From Bifidobacterium simiiventris (GTDB lineage Bacteria > Actinomycetota > Actinomycetes > Actinomycetales > Bifidobacteriaceae): DNA of 64,000 bases. This document shows, in pieces, positions 46,681-53,886 of this stretch (the first letter of the stretch is position 1; every line of letters starts with the position of its first letter). A program made the translations under genes and the position numbers. The stretch is from NCBI RefSeq assembly GCF_019331715.1, contig NZ_JAHBBG010000003.1, forward strand, positions 62,001-126,000, read 5' to 3'. The notes under the pieces were generated by a model. That model saw only the letters and a program-made list of their open reading frames with translations. It ran no database searches and was not told the DNA's origin.

Positions 46681-46726
46681 GGCCGTAACCGAGTCCCCGT
46701 TTCCGGATGATGACTCGGTTACGGCC
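46681..46726. terminator. Bidirectional hairpin between converging genes
   Basis: GGCCGTAACCGAGT (46681-46694) pairs with ACTCGGTTACGGCC (46713-46726). It can serve both the alpha-galactosidase and the leftward LacI gene. The arm core TTACGGCCG is shared with the F1 and F8 repeats. Confidence 0.65.
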
Positions 46727-46750
46727 GCTTGTGAATGAATTACGTGACGA

Positions 46751-47767
46751 TCACCGCGTGGATTCGCGTACGACGAGGCGGGAGACGGCGGTCATCTCGC
46801 GCGGCGGGTCGCCGGCCCCGTTGATGCGGTCGATGAGCGTGTCGACGGTCTGCTTCGCGAAATCGTCGAAATCCATCGCGATAGTGGTGAGCGAAGGCGT
46901 GTAGAACTTGCCCTCCTCGATGCCGTCGAGCCCGGTCACCGACACATCCTCGGGGATGCGCACGCCGCAGTCGAGCAGCCCGCGCATCACGCCGATCGCC
47001 GACTCGTCGTTCACGCACACCACGCCGTCGAAATCAAGCCCCGAACGCACGACCTCGATGATCGCCTCGCGCGACGCCTCGCGGCTCCACGAATGGTTGC
47101 GCACGAAGTTCCACGGCTGCGGCTCGATGCCGTTGCGCCACAGCGCCCGCTGGAATCCGGCCACGCGCTGCCAGCCGGAATCCCACGCGTTCTTGATGTC
47201 GTCGTATTCGCGGAAGTCCGCGCACGAGAACAGCAGCCGCTTGCACCCGCGCGAGAGCAGATACGAGGTCGCCGTGAACGCGCCCTGCTCGCAGGCGACG
47301 TTCATCATGTCGTAGCCGGCGTGCTGCTCGAGCGGGTTGAGCATGACCGTCGGCTTGCCGCCCAGCCGCGTGCGCACCTCGGCAAGACTGAGCTTGGTCG
47401 GGCTGAAGATCACGCCGTCGCAGATCTCGCTGGAGATGTGCCGCAGGACGGACACTTCGTTTTCGGTGGCGTACATGGTCTGCTGGATGAGCGTCTGATA
47501 GCCGCGCGAGAGCGCATACTGCGAGATCGCGTCGGAAATGTGCATCGAGTACGGGTTGTGCAGCTCCTGCAAGACGAGCGCGATGGCGTTCGATCTGCCG
47601 GAACGCAGCATGCGGGCTGAGATGTTGACCGTGTAGTGCAGTTCCTCGGCGACCTTGAGGACCTTGGCGCGCGTGGCGGGGGAGATGCTCGGGTCTGCGT
47701 GCAGCGCGTACGAGACGGTGGCCTGGGAGACGCCGGCCTTGGCGGCGATGTCGCGCATGGTGACCAT
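46751..47767 (-). CDS. LacI-family transcriptional regulator (first of two)
   Basis: A 338-residue DNA-binding repressor. The helix-turn-helix (TMRDIAAKAGVSQATVSYALHADPSISPATRAKVL) and the hinge (NISARMLRSGRS) are followed by a periplasmic-binding-like effector domain ending VSRLVVREST. AAAGGAG precedes the ATG. It resembles the next regulator (48069-49166) throughout, including the QTLIQQTMYATENE and GVIFSPTKLS segments, so the two are probably paralogues. Its target is not obvious. The converging alpha-galactosidase is one candidate, and the sugar operon further right is another. Confidence 0.93.
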   Translation of the reverse strand: MVTMRDIAAKAGVSQATVSYALHADPSISPATRAKVLKVAEELHYTVNISARMLRSGRSNAIALVLQELHNPYSMHISDAISQYALSRGYQTLIQQTMYATENEVSVLRHISSEICDGVIFSPTKLSLAEVRTRLGGKPTVMLNPLEQHAGYDMMNVACEQGAFTATSYLLSRGCKRLLFSCADFREYDDIKNAWDSGWQRVAGFQRALWRNGIEPQPWNFVRNHSWSREASREAIIEVVRSGLDFDGVVCVNDESAIGVMRGLLDCGVRIPEDVSVTGLDGIEEGKFYTPSLTTIAMDFDDFAKQTVDTLIDRINGAGDPPREMTAVSRLVVRESTR

Positions 47768-47888
47768 GACCGGGCTCCTTTCGGTGGGGAATGATGCTGT
47801 GTATCAAGTGTAGTGACTGGGGCGTGATTACCGCGAGTCGTTGCGGATCATGACTTTGTCATGTCGACCGAGCGACAAGTACTGACTC

Positions 47889-48013
47889 TGTCATTTCGAC
47901 CGAGCGTAGCGAGTGGAGAAATCTTGCGTGATGGGATGGGAAGATTTCTCCACTCCGGCTTCGCCTCCGGTCGAAATGACAGGGGGTCGGTTTCGCCTCC
48001 GGTCGAAATGACA
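47889..48013. repeat. F2 element plus solo arms
   Basis: A complete 92-bp F2 palindrome (47889-47980) is followed by an extra arm (CGGTCGAAATGACA) to 48013 and preceded by another at 47857. It fills the spacer between the two LacI genes. Confidence 0.8.
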
Positions 48014-48068
48014 GGTAGGACGTGCACTTCGCTTCTGATCGGGGTGACGAGGAAGCCGAAAAACGCAG

Positions 48069-49166
48069 TTACCGTGTGGACTCGCGCACGATGAGGCGGT
48101 ATTTGGCGATGAGCCGCTTGGGGGCGGCGGCCGACGCGGCGGATGAACCGCCGGCGCGCGCGTTGTCGGCCGCGCTCGCGGACGGACTGACGGTCTGTCC
48201 GTCGCCGTCCGCATCGTCGTCGTTGAGCTGTGCGAGGATCGTGTCGATCGCCTGCTTGGCCATGTCGTCGAAGTCGAATGCGATCGTGCTCAGCGACGGG
48301 TTGCTGGTCGTCGCTTCGACCACGCCGTCGAATCCGATCACCGACACGTCGTCGGGGATGCGCAGTCCGTGGTCCTGTACGCCGCGCAGTGCGCCGAGCG
48401 CGAGCGCGTCGTTCGCGCACACGATTCCGTCGAATTCGATCCCGCGGTCGATCGTGTTCTCGATCGCCCACCGTCCGTACGACGAATTCCACTTGCTGTC
48501 GATGAACCGTTCCGGCTCCAGCGGCAGCCCGTTGCGCATCAGCGCCTGCTGGAAGCCGGCCATGCGCTGTGTTCCGGTGTTCGGACTGACCGAGGTCACC
48601 TCGTACGGCTGGAACGGTTTGCCGAGGAACAGCAGTCGCCGACAGCCGGTCGACAGCAGGTACGACGTGGCCGTGAACGCGCCCTCCTGGCATGGCGTCA
48701 CGATCGCGTCGAGTTCGGGCGCGGCGTCGGAGGGGGAGAGCAGCACGGCCGGTTTGCCGGCGAGCTGCTGTTTGATGCGCGAGCTGGAGATGATGGTCGG
48801 GCTGAAGATGACCGCGTCGCAGAACGCGCTCGTGACGTGTTCGAGGATCGACGTCTCGTTTTCCTGTTGGTACAGCGTCTGCTGGATGACGATCTGCATG
48901 TCGTGTTTGAGCGCGTATTTGGAGAACGCGTCGGCGACGCATACCGAATATGGGTTGCCGAGATCCTGCAGCACGAGTCCGATGGCGCCGCTGCGGCCTG
49001 ATTTGAGGCTGCGTGCGGACAGGTTGGTCGAGTAGTTGAGTTCGCGGGCCGCGTCGAGGACCTTGCGGCGGGTCTTTTCGGAGATGCTGGGGTCACCGCG
49101 CAGGGCGTACGATACTGTCGCCTGCGACACGCCGACCTTGGCCGCTACGTCGCGCATGGTAACCAT
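48069..49166 (-). CDS. LacI-family regulator of the adjacent sugar/glycan operon
   Basis: A 365-residue repressor. The helix-turn-helix TMRDVAAKVGVSQATVSYALRGDPSISEKTRRKVL and hinge NLSARSLKSGRS are canonical. The effector domain runs to about residue 320. An Asp/Gly then Ala/Ser-rich insertion (DDDADGDGQTVSPSASAADN and on) interrupts the end before LIAKYRLIVREST. The start at 49166 is chosen because GAGGAG sits 5 bp upstream; the frame is open further. It is divergent from the sugar ABC operon, whose promoter region carries two palindromes fitting LacI operators. Confidence 0.93.
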   Translation of the reverse strand: MVTMRDVAAKVGVSQATVSYALRGDPSISEKTRRKVLDAARELNYSTNLSARSLKSGRSGAIGLVLQDLGNPYSVCVADAFSKYALKHDMQIVIQQTLYQQENETSILEHVTSAFCDAVIFSPTIISSSRIKQQLAGKPAVLLSPSDAAPELDAIVTPCQEGAFTATSYLLSTGCRRLLFLGKPFQPYEVTSVSPNTGTQRMAGFQQALMRNGLPLEPERFIDSKWNSSYGRWAIENTIDRGIEFDGIVCANDALALGALRGVQDHGLRIPDDVSVIGFDGVVEATTSNPSLSTIAFDFDDMAKQAIDTILAQLNDDDADGDGQTVSPSASAADNARAGGSSAASAAAPKRLIAKYRLIVRESTR

Positions 49167-49256
49167 AACCACTCCTCGTTGATGAAGGCTTGAAAATACT
49201 GAAACGAATAAGCCGTTCTGATTAGTTAACTTATACCAATCACAAGATTTTTTCAA

Positions 49257-49274
49257 ATTACCGATATCGTTAAT
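49257..49274. promoter_or_regulatory. Upstream operator candidate
   Basis: ATTACCGATATCGTTAAT is an 18-bp near-perfect palindrome directly abutting the -35 element at 49275. Its centre GATATC and position fit a second LacI-family site. Confidence 0.5.
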
Positions 49275-49303
49275 TTGACACGAATAAGAACGGGCGCTAT
49301 ATT
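49275..49303 (+). promoter_or_regulatory. Sigma-70 promoter of the sugar/glycan operon
   Basis: TTGACA (49275-49280), an exact 17-bp spacer and TATATT (49298-49303): the best promoter in the window. Transcription would start near 49310, leaving a leader of about 150 nt before the binding-protein gene. Confidence 0.85.
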
Positions 49304-49317
49304 GTTTCTTGTCATCA

Positions 49318-49333
49318 ACTGATACGTATCAGT
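49318..49333. promoter_or_regulatory. LacI-type operator
   Basis: ACTGATACGTATCAGT is a perfect 16-bp palindrome with the central CG typical of LacI-family operators. It sits about 8 bp downstream of the expected transcript start, where a bound repressor would block transcription. Confidence 0.8.
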
Positions 49334-49460
49334 GAACGACTGGGAGGTCGGTCACCGAACGGCTAAGCGAGGCGCGGAGACGCGCCAAGCCGAGGAGCGA
49401 TGTTGCCGCGCGTGTCAGCTTTGACGGAGCAAAAAAGGAAGGTTCCAAAGGTAGGTTCCC

Positions 49461-51053
49461 ATGAATTCAACGATGAAGAAGGCATGCACCGCGTTCGCAC
49501 TGGTCGGCGCGATGTCGATGGCCCTCGCCGGCTGCGGCAAGTCCAATGCCTCCGGCGAAGTCGACGCCAACGGCAATCCGATCATCAATGTCCTCGTCCA
49601 GTACGACGGCACCGGCCGCAAGAAGGTCGACACCAACCCGTGGATCAAGGATCTTGAGAAGGACTGCGGCTGCACCATCAAGTGGACCGTCGTCCAGCAG
49701 GACGCCTGGGCGCAGCAGAAGGCCGGCATGCTGGCCTCCAGCGAGGTCCCGCAGGTCGCCATCCGCGCCTTCGGCCCGGACGACACGCTGAAGTACCCGT
49801 ACTTCGAGGAGATCTCCCAGCACCTCGACAAGCTGCCGAACGTGCAGGCGTTCTTCAAGGAGAACCCGGAGGCCCGCCGTATGGTCGCCGACCTCGACGG
49901 CAAGTTCTCCGTCATCTCCGCCGGCTTCCCGATGGGCGCCAACTCCCAGCACTGGATGATCAACAAGACCTGGCTCGACAAGCTCGGCCTGCAGATGCCG
50001 AAGACTTGGGACGAGCTGGAGAAGGTCCTCATCGCGTTCAAGACGCAGGACCCGAACGGCAACGGCAAGGCCGATGAGATCCCGTTCAACCTCAACGCCA
50101 TCGGCACCGGCGGCTACGGCTGGTGGACCCCGATGCTGGCCCTGAACTCGACCGGTTCCGTCACGCAGGCCCAGGGCGGCCCGTGGCAGAACGGCATCAC
50201 CATCAAGGACGGCAAGGTCGGCTCCTGGATGACCTCCGACAACCTGCGTCAGGTCATCGAATGGTACTCCAAGCTGTTCGGTGAGGGCCTGATCCCGTCC
50301 GACGCGCTGACCAACGACGTCGACGAGCTGCCGGGCACCGAGTCCGCCCCGACCGTCGGCCTCGCGTTCACCTACCAGAAGGCCGCGTTCGGCTCCTGGA
50401 AGGACCAGTACGTCTCCATGCCGACCCCGAAGGCCACCGCGAGCATGTCCGACAAGGACGTGGTCTGGGACGCTTCCGGCGACTACGGCAAGTACGAGAA
50501 CTACCACCTGACGATCAAGAAGGACGCCCCGAACATGGACACCGTCTTGAAGCTCGTCAACCTGCTGTACTCCACCAAGTACTCCATCCAGCAGTACTAC
50601 GGCGACATCCCGGATCTGGTCACCGATGACGGCAACAACACCTACACCCTGTCCGACAAGCTCTACGCCGACACCACCGTGCAGTACAGCTTCGGCCAGT
50701 GCTTCGCCGGCTGGTTCCCGAAGGACGTCACCATCAAGGGCGACGTGAACGCCGACGCCATCGCCGAGGCCGAGAAGCCGTACGAGGCCGACTACGCCAA
50801 CTACGACAAGAACTCCGACGCGATGCCGATCTGGGTCAAGCCCGATCAGACCGACCAGGTGACCATCTCCAACAACAACACCAACATCCTCAACTACGCG
50901 AACCCGCAGATCGCCAAGTGGATGAAGGGCACCGACAAGATCACCGACGATTCGTGGAACGCGTTCGTCGAGAAGGTCAACAAGCTCGGCATGACGCAGA
51001 ACATCGAGCTGTGGCAGAAGTGGTACGACAAGTACCAGGAGCAGAAGTACTGA
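49461..51053 (+). CDS. Sugar/glycan-binding lipoprotein (extracellular SBP, LplA-like)
   Basis: A 530-residue solute-binding lipoprotein of the CUT1-like LplA branch. The signal ends MALAGC, with Cys25 lipidated. Features include INVLVQYDGTGRKKVDTNPW, MGANSQHWMINKTWLDKLGLQMPKTWDELEKVL and DPNGNGKADEIPF, a calcium-loop-like Asp/Asn stretch. It is the first gene of the operon with two permeases. A repeat element of 131 bp sits between it and the first permease and may help favour its expression. The ligand is probably a glycan fragment, given the downstream GH35, GH43 and GH127 enzymes. Confidence 0.92.
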   Translation: MNSTMKKACTAFALVGAMSMALAGCGKSNASGEVDANGNPIINVLVQYDGTGRKKVDTNPWIKDLEKDCGCTIKWTVVQQDAWAQQKAGMLASSEVPQVAIRAFGPDDTLKYPYFEEISQHLDKLPNVQAFFKENPEARRMVADLDGKFSVISAGFPMGANSQHWMINKTWLDKLGLQMPKTWDELEKVLIAFKTQDPNGNGKADEIPFNLNAIGTGGYGWWTPMLALNSTGSVTQAQGGPWQNGITIKDGKVGSWMTSDNLRQVIEWYSKLFGEGLIPSDALTNDVDELPGTESAPTVGLAFTYQKAAFGSWKDQYVSMPTPKATASMSDKDVVWDASGDYGKYENYHLTIKKDAPNMDTVLKLVNLLYSTKYSIQQYYGDIPDLVTDDGNNTYTLSDKLYADTTVQYSFGQCFAGWFPKDVTIKGDVNADAIAEAEKPYEADYANYDKNSDAMPIWVKPDQTDQVTISNNNTNILNYANPQIAKWMKGTDKITDDSWNAFVEKVNKLGMTQNIELWQKWYDKYQEQKY

Positions 51054-51129
51054 TCCGGATTCGAACTGAACGAATCTGATCAATACTGATCGACTGAACA
51101 ATACAGCGCGTTGCGAGTCTCTCGCATTC

Positions 51130-51260
51130 TCGGCCCCCTCAGCTGAGGGGGGCTGTCAGCGAAGCTGACTGGGGGAGCGTCAAAGCCAGGCGTTCCAAAA
51201 CGTCGGACTACCCCTCAGTCAGTCTTCGACTGACAGCTCCCCCAGCAAGGGGAGCCGAGA
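51130..51260. repeat. F3 element (131 bp, complete)
   Basis: The ends TCTCGGCCCCCT and AGGGGAGCCGAGA are imperfect terminal inverted repeats. The inner arms CTGTCAGCGAAGCTGACTGG and CCCCTCAGTCAG...CTGACAGCTCCCC also pair. It lies between the binding-protein stop and the permease. Confidence 0.8.
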
Positions 51261-51370
51261 TGACTTGTGTTTCGCAACGCGCTTTCCATGTCTTACGGTC
51301 TGTTTGACTTCACCGAATCAGCACAACGACACATAGGTGCGCACGATTCGGTCACAAAAAAGGAGAAAAT

Positions 51371-52363
51371 GTGTCATCCGCAACGAAAGAGGCTCCGGTG
51401 ACCAGCGGCAAGACCGCCTCGGTCGCGGCGAAGAAGCCCGCCGGAACCGTTCAGGAAAACAACGCCACCTTCGGCGCGAAATTCAAGCGTCAGATGCAGC
51501 GCAACTGGGTGCTGTACCTCATGCTGCTGCCCGCAGTGATCTTCGTCGGCCTGTTCGCCTACGTGCCGATGTATGGTCTGCAGCTCGCCTTCCGCGACTT
51601 CGACCCGCTGGCCGGCCTGACCGGCGGCAAGTTCGTCGGACTCAAATACTTCCAGCAGTTCTTCGAAACCCCGCAGTTCTGGGACATCATGCGCAACACC
51701 GTCGTGATCGCACTCGGAACGCTGATCCTCGGCTTCATCGCCCCGATCATCCTCGCCCTGCTCATCAACCAGATCGGCTCCAAGGGCGTCAAGGGCTTCG
51801 TGCAGACCATCACCTACATGCCGCACTTCATCTCGACGGTCGTCATGGTCTCGCTCATCAACATCTTCCTCGACCCGAACACCGGCATGATCGGCAAGAT
51901 GTTCCACGGCCAGATCCTCATGGAATCCACCAAGGCGTTCGCCCCGATCTACTGGCTGACCGAAGTCTGGCAGCACTGCGGATGGAACGCCATCATCTAC
52001 CTCGCGGCCCTCTCCGCGGTTGACACCTCGCTGTACGAGGCCGCCAAGATGGATGGCGCCGGCCGACTCCAGCTCATCAAGTACGTCGACATCCCGACCA
52101 TCATGCCGACCTGCATCGTCCTGCTCATCATGAACATGGGCTCCGTGCTCGCCGTCGGCTTCGAAAAGGTCTGGCTGATGCAGAACGCCATGAACCTGCC
52201 GGTCTCCGAGGTCATCTCGACCTTCACCTACCGCATCGGCATCATCGGCTTCCAGTTCAGCTACGGTACCGCAATCGGCCTGTTCAACACCATCGTCAAC
52301 TTCATCTTCGTCGTCGCCGCGAACTTCATCTCGAAGCGCGTCAGCGAAACGAGCATCTTCTAA
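51371..52363 (+). CDS. Sugar ABC transporter permease (LplB/MalF-like)
   Basis: A 330-residue inner-membrane permease. A soluble leader of about 50 residues, ending FKRQMQRN, precedes the first helix (WVLYLMLLPAVIFVGLFAYVPMYGLQLAF). The EAA loop reads DTSLYEAAKMDGAGRLQLIKYVDIPTIMP. The GTG start has AGGAG 5 bp upstream. It pairs with the next gene. No ATPase gene is in the operon, so a shared MsmK-type ATPase encoded elsewhere is expected. Confidence 0.93.
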   Translation: MSSATKEAPVTSGKTASVAAKKPAGTVQENNATFGAKFKRQMQRNWVLYLMLLPAVIFVGLFAYVPMYGLQLAFRDFDPLAGLTGGKFVGLKYFQQFFETPQFWDIMRNTVVIALGTLILGFIAPIILALLINQIGSKGVKGFVQTITYMPHFISTVVMVSLINIFLDPNTGMIGKMFHGQILMESTKAFAPIYWLTEVWQHCGWNAIIYLAALSAVDTSLYEAAKMDGAGRLQLIKYVDIPTIMPTCIVLLIMNMGSVLAVGFEKVWLMQNAMNLPVSEVISTFTYRIGIIGFQFSYGTAIGLFNTIVNFIFVVAANFISKRVSETSIF

Positions 52364-52381
52364 GGCAGGGAGGGAACCATT

Positions 52382-53335
52382 ATGAGCGCAACAACAGCAA
52401 TGCCTGCCAAGCTTGACGGCGGACAGATCCCGTGGAACAAGCACAAGATGCAGACCAAGGGCGTATCCGACTGGGTCGTCGACATCATCATGTGGGTCAT
52501 CATCGCGGCTGTCATCGTCGCGGTCATCTACCCGCTGTGGTTCATCGTCATCGCGTCGTTCTCGAACCCGCAGATGGTCAGCGACGGCGAGGTGACGCTT
52601 TTGCCGAAGGGCATCACGTTCAAGGGCTACGAGCGAGTCTTCGCCGACGACCGTATCTGGCAGGGCTACCTGAACACGATCATCTACTCCGTGGTCGGCA
52701 CCGCCGTCAACCTGATCGTGACCATCCCGGCCGCGTTCGCCCTGTCCCGCAAGGACCTGTGGGGACGCCGCGTGATCATGTTCCTGTTCACGTTCACCAT
52801 GTACTTCGCCGGTGGCATGATCCCGAACTACCTGCTGTACAAGGATCTCGGCCTGCTCAACTCGATGTGGGTGTTCATCCTGCCCGGCGCGGTCTCCGTG
52901 TGGAACCTCATCATCGCGCGTTCGTTCTTCGACACCTCGATTCCTGAGGACCTGCATGACGCCGCGCAGATCGACGGCATCGGCTACTTCGGCTACTTCA
53001 TGAAGATCGTCCTGCCGCTGAGCTCCGCGATCATCGCCGTGCTGGCGCTGTACTACTTCGTCGGCCACTGGAACGACTACTTCACCGGCTTGATCTACGT
53101 GAACAAGGAAGAGAAGTACCCGTTGCAGAACGTACTGCAGTCGATCCTGCTCGGCGCGCAGACCGCCGCCACCGGTTCGACCGGTTCCGGCGTGAGTGCC
53201 GTCGCCCAGCAGCAGATCGCCGACCAGATCAAGTACGGCGTGATCATCGTCTCCACGCTCCCGCTGCTGATCCTCTACCCCTTCCTCCAGAAGTACTTCA
53301 ACAAGGGCGTCATGATCGGAGCGGTGAAGGGCTGA
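52382..53335 (+). CDS. Sugar ABC transporter permease (LplC/YtcP/MalG-like)
   Basis: A 317-residue permease partner. The first helix (IIMWVIIAAVIVAVIYPLWFIVIASFS), the FKGYERVFADDRIWQGYLNTIIYS segment and the EAA loop (PEDLHDAAQIDGIGYFGYFMKIVLPLS) identify the family. It ends NKGVMIGAVKG, the LplC-type C-terminus. Only 18 bp separate it from the first permease (AGGGAGGGAACC is its ribosome-binding site). An F6 element begins at its stop. Confidence 0.93.
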   Translation: MSATTAMPAKLDGGQIPWNKHKMQTKGVSDWVVDIIMWVIIAAVIVAVIYPLWFIVIASFSNPQMVSDGEVTLLPKGITFKGYERVFADDRIWQGYLNTIIYSVVGTAVNLIVTIPAAFALSRKDLWGRRVIMFLFTFTMYFAGGMIPNYLLYKDLGLLNSMWVFILPGAVSVWNLIIARSFFDTSIPEDLHDAAQIDGIGYFGYFMKIVLPLSSAIIAVLALYYFVGHWNDYFTGLIYVNKEEKYPLQNVLQSILLGAQTAATGSTGSGVSAVAQQQIADQIKYGVIIVSTLPLLILYPFLQKYFNKGVMIGAVKG

Positions 53336-53490
53336 CGCGTTAAGCGGGAAGCCCGGTGGGCTTCCCGTAGCGTCAGCCTGAGCGAGGCGGTAGTCGAGCG
53401 AAGGCCGGATTGAGTCCGAGCGTAGCGAGGTCCGCTGTTGCGGGGCCGAAGGCGAGCCGTTAAGCGGGAAGCCCGGTGGCTTCCCGTAGC
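53336..53490 (+). repeat. F6 post-stop element plus a partial second copy
   Basis: The hairpin GGGAAGCCCGGTGGGCTTCCC and the tail GATTGAGTCCGAGCGTAGCG follow the permease stop at once. At 53459 the hairpin part recurs (GGGAAGCCCGGTGGCTTCCC) before the F8 array. Confidence 0.8.
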
Positions 53491-53662
53491 GGCCGTAACT
53501 CAGCAACAACCGCGCGCAACCATTGAGTTACGGTCGTTTCCCGCCTCGTAAACGACCGTAACTCAACAGGAACGACGCACCCTCATTGAGTTACGGTCGT
53601 TCACAGGGCCTGAAATGGCCGTAACTCAACAGGAGCGCGTGCGTGTTGCTGAGTTAGGGTCG
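53491..53662. repeat. F8 repeat array (six alternating motifs, about 31-bp pitch)
   Basis: Motifs of the TGAGTTACGGTCG type alternate in orientation. Reverse motifs start at 53491, 53553 and 53616, and forward motifs at 53524, 53587 and 53650, spaced 33, 29, 34, 29 and 34 bp. The core TTACGG(T/C)CG is shared with family F1. Confidence 0.9.
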
Positions 53663-53758
53663 TTATCCGTCAAGAACCGGTCGAGACCGAGTCCGTAACG
53701 GCAACGCGGATTCAGTCACGGCCACCATCCCATCTTCTTCCTTCTCCTTTTCCATTCC

Positions 53759-53803
53759 GGCCCGTGCGGGTTTTCTCTCCTTTCGCCCCGCACGGGCCTC
53801 TTT
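53759..53803 (+). terminator. Hairpin upstream of the GH35 gene
   Basis: GGCCCGTGCGGG (53759-53770) pairs with CCCGCACGGGCC (53787-53798), followed by TCTTTC. It could end transcription from the transporter genes, but the GH35 gene lies only 84 bp further, so attenuation is also possible. Confidence 0.5.
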
Positions 53804-53886
53804 CATATCGGAATCGGCCCGCGGCCGATGCTGTTCGACGGCATCGCGCGCAGCACGATGCCATTCCTCACTTCGAAGCGATCATC

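Noticed and set aside
51371..53335. Incomplete (pseudogenised) ABC operon because no ATPase is encoded
   Set aside because: Carbohydrate importers of this type often share one MsmK-like ATPase encoded elsewhere. Binding protein and permeases are intact.
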